Assembly (NCBI GenBank): GCA_040403315.1
Contig: JBBAKX010000003.1
Coordinates: 248,001-312,000 of the forward strand
Length of the DNA: 64,000 nt
Reading direction: 5' to 3'
From: CAMCXT01 sp040403315
GTDB taxonomy: Bacteria; Bacteroidota; Bacteroidia; M30B66
The translations under genes and the position numbers were made by a program. Below the pieces are notes generated by a model. That model did not search any database. It was given only the letters and a program-made list of their open reading frames with translations, and was not told where the DNA came from. Below are positions 16,285 through 24,904 of the stretch, one piece after another (positions within the stretch are counted from its first letter, which is position 1; each line of letters begins with the position of its first letter).

Positions 16285-17166
16285 ATGTCTACAAATCCAC
16301 CATTTAAACAAATGCTAGGTCCTGATGCCCTTAAAGGTAAAAACATCGTTGTTACTGGTGGAGGAACCGGACTGGGTAAGTCGATGACCGCGATGTTCTT
16401 GCATTGCGGAGCCAATGTGCTCATCACTTCTCGAAAAGAAGATGTGCTCAAAAAAACTTGTGAAGAACTTGAGAATATCGGAAGCGGAAAAATTGTGTAT
16501 GCCGTTTGCGATGTTCGAAAAGTGAATGAAGTGGAAGCTGCTTTGCAAAAAGCTTGGGATACTTTTGGAAATGTAAATGCCTGGTTAAATAACGCCGCAG
16601 GAAATTTTATCAGTCCTACTGAAAGATTAAGCCACAAAGCATTCGATACAATCGTTGATATTGTTCTAAAGGGTTCATACAACTGCACATTAAGTGTTGG
16701 GAAAAAATGGATCGCGGAAAAAATTCCTGGGGTATTCTTGAATATAGTTACCACATACTCATGGACTGGTTCTGGCTTTGTCGTTCCATCTGCAATCTCT
16801 AAAGCTGGAGTGCTTGCTATGACTAGAAGTCTTGCTGTAGAATGGGCAAAATATGGAATTCGTTCTAATGCAATTGCGCCGGGCCCATTTCCAACTGAAG
16901 GTGCATGGAGCAGATTGTTTCCTGAAGAATTAAGTAAGAAGCTCGATCCTTTGCAGAGAATTCCTTTAAAACGATTCGGTAATCATGTAGAACTTGCAAA
17001 TCTTGCAGCTTATTTAATGTCGGATTTCTCTGGGTATGTGAACGGAGAAGTTGTAACCATTGATGGTGGTGAGTGGCTTCAGGGTGGTGGAGAATTCAAC
17101 AATCTTGATGTTATTCCTTCTGAAATGTGGGATGTTTTAGAAAGAATGGTTCGTGGAAAAAAATAA
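16285..17166 (+). CDS. SDR oxidoreductase, 2,4-dienoyl-CoA reductase-like
   Basis: 293 aa. The NADP(H)-binding motif TGGGTGLG is at 24-31, and NNAAGNF is near 102. Instead of the usual YxxxK it has Y158 and K173, 15 apart, in TTYSWTGSGFVVPSAISKAG. This is the arrangement of mitochondrial DECR1. The following SLAVEWAKYGIRSNAIAPGP also matches that subgroup. It likely reduces 2,4-dienoyl-CoA during breakdown of unsaturated fatty acids. There is no signal peptide. The alternative is another SDR with the DECR-type active site. Confidence 0.85.
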   Translation: MSTNPPFKQMLGPDALKGKNIVVTGGGTGLGKSMTAMFLHCGANVLITSRKEDVLKKTCEELENIGSGKIVYAVCDVRKVNEVEAALQKAWDTFGNVNAWLNNAAGNFISPTERLSHKAFDTIVDIVLKGSYNCTLSVGKKWIAEKIPGVFLNIVTTYSWTGSGFVVPSAISKAGVLAMTRSLAVEWAKYGIRSNAIAPGPFPTEGAWSRLFPEELSKKLDPLQRIPLKRFGNHVELANLAAYLMSDFSGYVNGEVVTIDGGEWLQGGGEFNNLDVIPSEMWDVLERMVRGKK

Positions 17167-17222
17167 ACACTTTTAATTTAAATTTTGGTTGGGATTCTCC
17201 CATCAAATTAATACTTGATTTT

Positions 17223-17699
17223 ATGAAGTGCATAGTTTTAAATTCTTTGTTTTTATTAATATCCAGCCTTTTGGTTGCGCAAACAGGAAACAATAGTTCT
17301 ACAGGTTTTAAGCATGAAAATAAAGACGTTGAGCAAAAAAAGTTGGAAAATGGAATCAATTACAATGTTAATTTTGATATAGCCAACCATGAAGCATATT
17401 TTGTTGGAGGCGAGGATTCATTGTACAATTATATATATAAGAATATTCAAGTTCCGCAAGCAGCTGTTGACGTCAATTTAGCTGGAAATGCAATGATTGG
17501 CTTCCAAGTGAATTTTGATGGGAAAATCCAGGGAGCATATTCAATTGGAAAAGTTGGATTTGGAATCGATGAACAGCTCATTTCGGTGCTATCGGCTGTA
17601 TTGTTTAGTCCCGCCACTCAAGGTAATATACCATATCGTTCAGAGGTAGTATTGGAAATTCCTGTGAAGGCCGTTTATTTGACTAATACTAAAAAATAA
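17223..17699 (+). CDS. secreted TonB C-terminal-domain-like protein
   Basis: 158 aa from the ATG at 17223; a longer TTG-started frame would begin inside the SDR gene. A signal peptide ends LLISSLLVAQ. The second half resembles a TonB C-terminal domain: NIQVPQAAVDVNLAGNAMIG, VNFDGKIQGAYSIGKVGFG and a terminal strand EVVLEIPVKAVY. There is no proline-rich periplasmic spanner and no ExbB-binding anchor, so it is not a complete energy transducer. Such stand-alone domains are common in Bacteroidota, role unclear. Confidence 0.72.
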   Translation: MKCIVLNSLFLLISSLLVAQTGNNSSTGFKHENKDVEQKKLENGINYNVNFDIANHEAYFVGGEDSLYNYIYKNIQVPQAAVDVNLAGNAMIGFQVNFDGKIQGAYSIGKVGFGIDEQLISVLSAVLFSPATQGNIPYRSEVVLEIPVKAVYLTNTKK

Positions 17700-17708
17700 T
17701 ATCCACAA

Positions 17709-18164
17709 TTAATTTTCGGTTTTATAAATATTTGGAAAATTAATTTCCATAGCATTGTCCGGAGATGACATTTGCTTCCATCCAAATTGAGCGTATACTC
17801 CATGCGCATCTTTTGTCATAAGGCTCCATCTTCTCAATCCCTTCAATTTTGGATGCTGCATAACAAACGACATCAGTTTTTTAGAGATTCCTTTTCCTTG
17901 AAATTCTCTTAAAACAAATACATCGCATAAATAAGCATATGTAGCAAAATCGCTGATTATTCTTGCAAATCCAATTGTTTTATTGTTATTAAATACACCA
18001 ACACAAAGCGAATTTTCAATTGAATCCTGAACTGTTTTTAAAGGAATTCCTTTACTCCAATATGACTCTTCGCTGAGATAATTATGAATAGATTCTACAT
18101 CCAAATGCGATTTATCATCGCTGATATAGAATTGCTTATCAAGTAGCACAAATTGTTGCTCCAT
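17709..18164 (-). CDS. GNAT-family N-acetyltransferase
   Basis: 151 aa. The GNAT acetyl-CoA site is visible in CDVFVLREFQGKGISKKLM. It is followed by a C-terminal half with LKGLRRWSLMTKDAHGVYAQFGWK, common to small single-domain GNAT enzymes of this type. Cytoplasmic; substrate unknown. The gene starts 2 nt after the stop of the large T9SS type B gene, so it may be transcribed from that promoter. The pairing is probably not functional. Confidence 0.85.
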   Translation of the reverse strand: MEQQFVLLDKQFYISDDKSHLDVESIHNYLSEESYWSKGIPLKTVQDSIENSLCVGVFNNNKTIGFARIISDFATYAYLCDVFVLREFQGKGISKKLMSFVMQHPKLKGLRRWSLMTKDAHGVYAQFGWKQMSSPDNAMEINFPNIYKTEN

Positions 18165-18166
18165 GT

Positions 18167-21136
18167 TTATCTTAGTAATGTCACTGTGCCTTTTTGCTCG
18201 TCCGTGTTTTCAAAATGCTTTAACCGTGCAATGTAAAAATATGTCCCATCTGGAACATCATTGCCATTTAAATTGGTTCCATCCCATTTGAAAAATGGAT
18301 CAGCAGATTCAAATACTTTTTGTCCCCAACGATTAAAAATGACCAAACTAAATTCCTCATATTGATAAGTCTGTTTGGCAACCCAATCATCGTTTTTACC
18401 ATCACCATTTGGAGAATAAACATTTACCAGAATTAGTGGTTGATAGCAAACTTTAATTTTAACTTGAAAGGAATCAATTAGCGGACAAATTTCATTGTTG
18501 AAATACATCGTTACGTAATACCATCCAGTGTCTTGTGCATTGATTTCTGAAGTAATATCTCCGGTATTCCATGTATAACTATCTGCAATAGTGTCGGGCT
18601 TCAGTATCACAGATTCACCTTCACAAATTTCAAAAAGCCGAACAATGCCAGAATCAGGTTTTTCAACATTTACTGTAATTGAATCAATCGTCTCACAAGC
18701 TAAGCTTCCATAATTGGTTACTCTTAAACGTAAGGTAATTGTGGTATCTGCAATCAATGTGTGAGTTGATTGATTAGAAACATTGTTACCATTTTCGCTC
18801 CAATTGTAGGTATAGTTCGGGCCAGTTGGACTTTCAAACATCAATTCGAAATCACCGCAAACAATTGTATCGTTGCCTAATTCTACTTGTGGTGGTTGGC
18901 GAACAAAAACATTTCTATTATTTAATGCATTACCACATTCATTCACTGCTGAAATTGAAATAACAGCTGTTCCGCTAGTAGGGAAAACCAGTTCAGCTTG
19001 GTTAGACAGTGTGTCGACAACTCCTCCAGGATTTACATCCCATGAATAGTAGGTTCCTTCGTTTAATTGAACATTAAAAATTGCCGAATCACCCGCACAA
19101 ACTTGGCCTGGACCCACAATTGTTACATTTGGCGGCCCTAAAACTGTAATTGTTGTTGGTGCAGAACCAGGTCCAACACATCCGAAATTTGTTTCGGTTA
19201 CCGACAAATTATAATTACCCAATGAATTGAATAAAATTGGGTTGTATGGGCCTCCTTCAAAGAAATTGGCATCGTTGTTTAATCCCCATATATATGAGGA
19301 TTGCGAGTTGTAAGGGCTTACGAAAAAGTAAATCGCTTCATTTAAACAAATGGTTGTATCCCCGTCAAAAGCAACAGGTAAAAAGAAATTATTTTGATCA
19401 GCAATTTGAATAGACAGTGGGCTGGGATTAGGCGCTCCGACAGTGAGTCGAACCAATGTTCCAAGTGTATCCCAGAGCTGATTGCTATTTGTAGCAACAA
19501 CGCGCATGTAATAATTACCAGGGATAATTCCTATCGTGAACAATAATGGCAGTGGCGGGATGGTTAAAGAAACCACAGTGTCATTCAATGCTTCAACAGT
19601 GCCCACAACACCTGTATTAATAACCCCGAAAGTTTGAAAATCTAGTAATTGAATTTGAAATTCATTAGGATCAATATATGTAGTTGGAGGAGCATATTGA
19701 CCAATCTCAACCGTTAAGGAAGTGTCTGCGCCAATTGTATTCGTAATACATACACTTACATCGAGTTTATTGTTAGTTTCAATATCGCATTCTCTGATAC
19801 AAAATGGCCCGTAAACCGAACCAATAGTACTTGGATTGCTTGCTACAACTCTAATGTAGTAATTGCAGCCTGGAGGAATTGGTTGATTTTGAACACGAAT
19901 TAATCCTGGAACATTTCCTCGAGGTATTGTTCCTGGTGGATATTCTGTATTGTCGGTGATAAATCCAATAACATTTGGATTTAACGGAAAAAGTCCTGTT
20001 GAATCTGATAGTTGAGCTGCATAAGTATTGTTTACATAAACGCCTTCTGAGTAAAATGGCACGTCGATCACACTACCAATACATATTGTATCCAAAGGAT
20101 TTGATAATACTGCAGGTTGTAATGTTGAAATGATATTCGGACAATCAATAACCTCAATACAAATAGACGTATCCGAAACAATGAATGGTGTAATGTCTAC
20201 TCTTACAACTCTTATTCTATAACATGGAGCATTATTTAGTGTGGTTGGAAATGGCAATGTAAATAGAAGTGGATTTGTATTTTCATTGTTTAATTGAAAA
20301 ATCCCTAAAGATGTAGGCACTCCGAAGCTTTCAAATTGATTAGACAATTGCACTTCATAAAATCCTGTTCCGCACAATGGAACTGGATTATTAAAGAATA
20401 GCAATACGCCATCACCCTTACATACAGGGTTTGGAGTGATGCTATCTAATTCTATCCTTACATTATATAAATCTGGCGAATACACCCCAACAATTCTAAG
20501 CCCATCTACAGCCATCGATGCAGTTGGAGCTTCAGTACCATTTCCATTTACCCATCGAAATCCAAATTTTAAATCATTTTTATTGTTCAAATTCGGATCA
20601 TAAAATTCTGCGTAATTCCACTGATTCGTATTGTTAAATGTACCATTTGGCATCTGTGTCCAAGGTCCATTATCGGCTTGATACCACAATTCAGCATAAG
20701 CTTCAGCATTTCCGATGCAATTAAAATAAAATGCAATTCGAACGCTATCTAATCCAAGCGTACAAAAATTACCAGTTTCAGTGAAGTTATCGGAAGTTAT
20801 ATTGGTGTTGAAATTCGAATTCCCAATTCCATTGGATGCCAAAGCCTCACTGTCATGGATATGCAGATAATTCGAAAACGGAGCGAAATTAATTAAGCCT
20901 CCAACAGTGCTGTCTTGTGAAATTGTATTCGGATAATTGGGTTGCCCATTGTATTCATTGTTTACAATCCATTGATTTGGTCCAATCGAATCGCCAACTG
21001 ATCCTGTATTCAGCAGAAAACTACCTGGTCCATTTTCAAAATCTTCAGAATAAACCAAAACAGTTTGTCCTAAAGTGTCTTTGGAAACAACTAATGATAA
21101 AATGATGATCAAATAAAATTTGTACAGGTGTTCCAT
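18167..21136 (-). CDS. large surface protein with T9SS type B sorting domain
   Basis: About 989 aa from the ATG at 21136; a TTG two codons upstream is less likely. A signal peptide ends in DTLGQ. An N-terminal jelly-roll-like region follows (YSEDFENGPGSFLLNTGSV ... MAVDGLRIVGVY), then several Ig/PKD-like modules with a cysteine near CAGDSAIFNVQL and CEGESVILKP. The last 85 residues form the gliding-motility-associated type B tail (VYSPNGDGKNDDW, FNRWGQKVFESADPFFKWDG, PDGTYFYIARLK). It is exported by the Sec pathway, then through the outer membrane by T9SS. Ligand unknown. Confidence 0.88.
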   Translation of the reverse strand: MEHLYKFYLIIILSLVVSKDTLGQTVLVYSEDFENGPGSFLLNTGSVGDSIGPNQWIVNNEYNGQPNYPNTISQDSTVGGLINFAPFSNYLHIHDSEALASNGIGNSNFNTNITSDNFTETGNFCTLGLDSVRIAFYFNCIGNAEAYAELWYQADNGPWTQMPNGTFNNTNQWNYAEFYDPNLNNKNDLKFGFRWVNGNGTEAPTASMAVDGLRIVGVYSPDLYNVRIELDSITPNPVCKGDGVLLFFNNPVPLCGTGFYEVQLSNQFESFGVPTSLGIFQLNNENTNPLLFTLPFPTTLNNAPCYRIRVVRVDITPFIVSDTSICIEVIDCPNIISTLQPAVLSNPLDTICIGSVIDVPFYSEGVYVNNTYAAQLSDSTGLFPLNPNVIGFITDNTEYPPGTIPRGNVPGLIRVQNQPIPPGCNYYIRVVASNPSTIGSVYGPFCIRECDIETNNKLDVSVCITNTIGADTSLTVEIGQYAPPTTYIDPNEFQIQLLDFQTFGVINTGVVGTVEALNDTVVSLTIPPLPLLFTIGIIPGNYYMRVVATNSNQLWDTLGTLVRLTVGAPNPSPLSIQIADQNNFFLPVAFDGDTTICLNEAIYFFVSPYNSQSSYIWGLNNDANFFEGGPYNPILFNSLGNYNLSVTETNFGCVGPGSAPTTITVLGPPNVTIVGPGQVCAGDSAIFNVQLNEGTYYSWDVNPGGVVDTLSNQAELVFPTSGTAVISISAVNECGNALNNRNVFVRQPPQVELGNDTIVCGDFELMFESPTGPNYTYNWSENGNNVSNQSTHTLIADTTITLRLRVTNYGSLACETIDSITVNVEKPDSGIVRLFEICEGESVILKPDTIADSYTWNTGDITSEINAQDTGWYYVTMYFNNEICPLIDSFQVKIKVCYQPLILVNVYSPNGDGKNDDWVAKQTYQYEEFSLVIFNRWGQKVFESADPFFKWDGTNLNGNDVPDGTYFYIARLKHFENTDEQKGTVTLLR

Positions 21137-21176
21137 TTTCAATCGATTTTCAATTTCGGCAAGAGGCTAAGTTATT

Positions 21177-21184
21177 CAAAAATA
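21177..21184 (-). promoter_or_regulatory. -7 promoter element of the type B surface-protein gene
   Basis: Read on the minus strand this is TATTTTTG, an exact TAnnTTTG match about 40 nt before the ATG at 21136. The nearest TTG upstream is 28 nt away, too far for a textbook -33 box. Confidence 0.4.
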
Positions 21185-21251
21185 ATCCAATATGCTTTCT
21201 AGAAAATTATTTCAATCGACTATTCATCCATTTTTATAAATTTACAGAGGC

Positions 21252-24200
21252 ATGAATATGTTTCTGAGATTTTTCCTGATTACCATTTTGTTTATGATGC
21301 CCATTTCATCAAATGCAACTCACTTGATGGGAGGAGAAATCACATGGGCTTGCCAAGGAAATGGAACCTACATTTTCACACTTAAACTTTACCGCGATTG
21401 CAATGGAAACCAGTTAAATACAGCCATTGCACTTAGAGTGCATAATCATCCGACCATTACTTCGATTGCTTTGAATCTTGTTTCATCAACCGATATTTCA
21501 CCAGTATGTAATGGCTCAGGACCATCCATAACATGCGGTGGCCCAGACCCTGATGCAGGTGAAGTGCAAGAAATAATTTTAAGGTCAAGTCCAGTTAGCT
21601 TACCTGGAATTCCACCGCCTCAAGGCTGGGTTTTCACATATGATGAATGCTGCAGGAATTTAGCAATTACTAACCTGAGCTTCGATCCGTCGCCTGCTTT
21701 AGGCTTCACACTAAGAGCAATCATGTACCCTTATAATGGAACAAATGAATCGCCATGCTTCGATTCTTCACCCGTTTTTGCTCAGGTTCCAGCAGTAGTG
21801 ATCTGTAGCAGTAATCCTTTCGTTTACAATCACAATGCCTACGATGTTGACAAAGATTCTCTTGTTTATTCATTTGCACCTTCGTTGGATTGGTTGCAAG
21901 GAGCCGACTTTACTGCTATTTCACCACCTACATTAATATATTCTCCAGGCTTTAGTCCTATTGCACCCTTTGGACCGATCCCTGTTTCATTAAATTCACA
22001 AAGTGGTGAAATTGGATTTACACCAAACCAAACAGGGAATTATGTAACTGTCGTGAATGTAAAAGCCTACAAATGTGGGCAGCTTGTAGCTGAAATTTTC
22101 CGTGAAATCCAAGTAGTAGTAATTAGCTGTGAGTTAAATAACCCGCCCATCATTGATGCGCCTTTTATCGATCCAATTACAAGTCTACCAAGCTATACAA
22201 CTACAGTTCAAGCAGGTGATCCTGTGAGTTTTACAATTACAGGGATCGACAATGATATTTCATTTATCGGAAACCCTCAGGCGCTAAGAGTAACTGCTTC
22301 GGGTGGTAATTTTGGAACTGGATTCACAAATCCAAATGCAGGATGCGCTAATCCGCCTTGCGCAACATTAACACCGGCTCCACCAGTTATTTTGCCTAGT
22401 AACAGCGCAGTTACTTTCAACTGGCAAACAGATTGTTCGCACATTGCCAACAACGACAATTGTTTTGCAACCACAAATTCCTACACATTTCTAATTTCTT
22501 TTCAAGATGATTTTTGCCCAGCACCATCTTACAAAAATGCTACTGTAACAGTCATTGTAGTGGCTCCGCCTGTGCCTGAATCTCCTTCTTTACGTTGTTT
22601 AGAAGTGCAGTCAAATGGTAATGTTTCTCTTAGTTGGATAGCTACTTCGGATCTTGACAATCAATTCGATAGCTATCATATTTATAGTGCAACATCTCCG
22701 TTAGGTCCTTTCACAGTGGTTGATAGTATTTTCAATATCAATCAAACTACCTATACCCATGTTGGAGCCAATGCCAACGCTGGTTCAAGATATTATTATA
22801 TTCGAACTCGCGGCGGTTGCGATGGGGCCATCTTTGCAGCACCTTCAAATTTATTGCAAACCATCTTTTTAGATGTAACCGATCCTGGATCGGGGCAGAT
22901 TGACTTGAATTGGAATCCAATTTCCACTCCTGCCTTGGCGAGCACTTTACTTCCTTACCAGATATTCAAGCAAGTTCAGCCTGCTGCTTTCACCAATTAT
23001 TCCACATCAGCGATTACCAGTTTTGATGATTCAATGGTTGGATGCTTGCAAGATATTTTTTACCGGGTCGAAATTCCTGATGTGTCAGGATGTCGAAGTG
23101 TTTCAAATGTCGATGGCGGCCCGTTCAGTAACGATCAACCACCTTTACCTCCAACTTTAGATTCGGTTAGCGTAAATCCTACGAACAACGATGTTCTTTT
23201 GGGCTGGACCGATTCTCCCTCTGGGGATACCGAGTTTTATATTCTATATCAGATTTTAGGAACAGACTCGATTCCTCTCGATACAGTGTCTTCAACAACA
23301 AGTAATTACGTTATTTCTGGACTCAATCCACAAAATGGAAGTCTTCAGTTTTTTATTACTTCCCTTGATGAATGCAATTTGGAAGGACTGCCTTCGGATG
23401 TTCATTCAACTTTGCAACTCCGGTATACATTATTGGCCTGCGAGGGTAGGGTAGACCTCAATTGGAATCCCTACAATCCTTGGCTTGGAAACGGAGCATC
23501 CTATCAAATTTTGGTATCTCTCAATGGTGGTGCGTTTTCTAATTCAGCCCAAATCAACGGAACCGATAACACAAATCAATCTTTTTCATTAACCAACCTT
23601 GTTGAAGGGGGCAATTATTGTGTTGTAATTCAAGCAAATGCATTGGGTTCTTCAGAATCTAGTACCTCGAATGAAATCTGCTTTAATGCTGACGTTCAGA
23701 ATCTTCCCGAGTTTACCTATTTGCGTAGGGCAACAGTTTTGCCAAGTGGAAGCGCCTATTCAACATGTTTAATCGATACAGCTTCTGATATTTCATATTA
23801 TAAAGTATTGCGCGCTCCTTGGCCAGGCTTGGTTTTCGACACATTAGTAACTTTACCTTTGCCTCTAAATTCAAATCTAATTTCCTACACGGATGCTACT
23901 GCGTTAACTTCAACACAGAGCTATACATATAAATATGTTTTGGTAGATAAATGCGATAATCCTTCGGGGATATCAAATCCAGGTAGGACGATCCACTTGA
24001 GTGGAATTGCAGCCGACGGATTTATCAACCGGATCAAATGGAACAGTTATTCAGAATGGGAAGCAGGCGTTTCTGCTTACACATTATATAGATCTATTGA
24101 TGGAGGGCTTACTTTTAGCGAACTCACAGAAGCGCCAATAGATACAGTTTACAACGACATGGTGCTCGAACAACTCGATACAACTTTACGATTTTGCTAT

Positions 24201-24566
24201 TGGGTAAGAGCCATTGAAAATATTGGAAATACCTTCCAAGTAAGAGATTCCAGCTGGTCGAATGTACTTTGCTTAACACAAAAGCCAACCATATATATTC
24301 CCAATGCTTTTGTGCCGCAAGGGCCATTACCTAACAATTCATTTAAAGCGAAAGGATTGTATGAAAAACTGGCGATTAACCATGAGTTTTTAGTCTTCAA
24401 CCGCTGGGGAGAAGAGGTTTTCAAGACACTGAAAACAGACGAATCTTGGGATGGAAAATACAAATCTACTTACGTGCAACCCGGAATCTACGTTTATCGG
24501 ATAAAATTCGATTTGCCAGACGGCTCAAAGTTCGATCAAAGAGGGTCAATCTTGGTGATTGATTAG
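21252..24566 (+). CDS. large surface protein with Fn3-like modules and T9SS type B sorting domain
   Basis: 1104 aa. A signal peptide ends SSNA, then THLMGGEITWACQGNGTYIF, an N-terminal module recurrent in Bacteroidota surface proteins. From about residue 440 on, several fibronectin type III-like units appear (VSLSWIATSDLDNQFDSYHI, VDLNWNPYNPW, IRWKS-like RIKWNSYSEWEAG). The C-terminus is a type B sorting tail with YIPNAFVPQG, VFNRWGEEVFKTLKTDESWDG and PGIYVYRIKF. It is predicted to be placed on the cell surface by T9SS. It is divergent from the other type B gene; the 115-nt gap is their shared control region. Confidence 0.88.
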   Translation: MNMFLRFFLITILFMMPISSNATHLMGGEITWACQGNGTYIFTLKLYRDCNGNQLNTAIALRVHNHPTITSIALNLVSSTDISPVCNGSGPSITCGGPDPDAGEVQEIILRSSPVSLPGIPPPQGWVFTYDECCRNLAITNLSFDPSPALGFTLRAIMYPYNGTNESPCFDSSPVFAQVPAVVICSSNPFVYNHNAYDVDKDSLVYSFAPSLDWLQGADFTAISPPTLIYSPGFSPIAPFGPIPVSLNSQSGEIGFTPNQTGNYVTVVNVKAYKCGQLVAEIFREIQVVVISCELNNPPIIDAPFIDPITSLPSYTTTVQAGDPVSFTITGIDNDISFIGNPQALRVTASGGNFGTGFTNPNAGCANPPCATLTPAPPVILPSNSAVTFNWQTDCSHIANNDNCFATTNSYTFLISFQDDFCPAPSYKNATVTVIVVAPPVPESPSLRCLEVQSNGNVSLSWIATSDLDNQFDSYHIYSATSPLGPFTVVDSIFNINQTTYTHVGANANAGSRYYYIRTRGGCDGAIFAAPSNLLQTIFLDVTDPGSGQIDLNWNPISTPALASTLLPYQIFKQVQPAAFTNYSTSAITSFDDSMVGCLQDIFYRVEIPDVSGCRSVSNVDGGPFSNDQPPLPPTLDSVSVNPTNNDVLLGWTDSPSGDTEFYILYQILGTDSIPLDTVSSTTSNYVISGLNPQNGSLQFFITSLDECNLEGLPSDVHSTLQLRYTLLACEGRVDLNWNPYNPWLGNGASYQILVSLNGGAFSNSAQINGTDNTNQSFSLTNLVEGGNYCVVIQANALGSSESSTSNEICFNADVQNLPEFTYLRRATVLPSGSAYSTCLIDTASDISYYKVLRAPWPGLVFDTLVTLPLPLNSNLISYTDATALTSTQSYTYKYVLVDKCDNPSGISNPGRTIHLSGIAADGFINRIKWNSYSEWEAGVSAYTLYRSIDGGLTFSELTEAPIDTVYNDMVLEQLDTTLRFCYWVRAIENIGNTFQVRDSSWSNVLCLTQKPTIYIPNAFVPQGPLPNNSFKAKGLYEKLAINHEFLVFNRWGEEVFKTLKTDESWDGKYKSTYVQPGIYVYRIKFDLPDGSKFDQRGSILVID

Positions 24567-24624
24567 ATTAAATGCCTGTATTTCAATGAGGTCTTTCGTT
24601 GCAGGAGAAATTTTTCTGAATTTC

Positions 24625-24654
24625 TTTGGAAATAAAATTCATTTGCTACTTTTG
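24625..24654 (+). promoter_or_regulatory. promoter of tRNA-Gln
   Basis: TTTG at 24625-24628, an 18-nt spacer and TACTTTTG at 24647-24654 match both boxes of the Bacteroidota promoter. The tRNA begins 13 nt after the -7 box. Confidence 0.65.
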
Positions 24655-24667
24655 CACACCACAAAAC

Positions 24668-24740
24668 TGTCCGATGGTGTAACTGGCAACACGTCTGATT
24701 TTGGTTCAGAAGAGTCTAGGTTCGAAACCTAGTCGGACAA
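24668..24740 (+). tRNA. tRNA-Gln (anticodon TTG)
   Basis: The cloverleaf can be folded by eye. Acceptor stem TGTCCGA pairs with TCGGACA, the anticodon stem TCTGA pairs with TCAGA around the loop TTTTGGT (anticodon TTG), and the T stem CTAGG pairs with CCTAG around TTCGAAA. The discriminator base is A at 24740. The CCA end is not encoded. It reads CAA and, by wobble, CAG. Confidence 0.95.
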
Positions 24741-24742
24741 CT

Positions 24743-24775
24743 AAAACCCTAGTTTAACCGCTGGGGTTTTTTGTT
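24743..24775 (+). terminator. intrinsic terminator after tRNA-Gln
   Basis: AAAACCC pairs with GGGTTTT around an A/T-containing loop, and the 3' arm runs directly into a T-rich tract (TTTTTTGTTTT). It begins 3 nt after the tRNA. Confidence 0.75.
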
Positions 24776-24904
24776 TTAATTAAGCTTCTGCATCTCGTTT
24801 CAACATTTATTGCTGAAAACTTTACAATCTAACTGAGGCAGATTGCTGGTAGTTTGTTATTTTCGTCGCCTCATTGCATATAAAATATCCGTTAAACGGA
24901 CCTT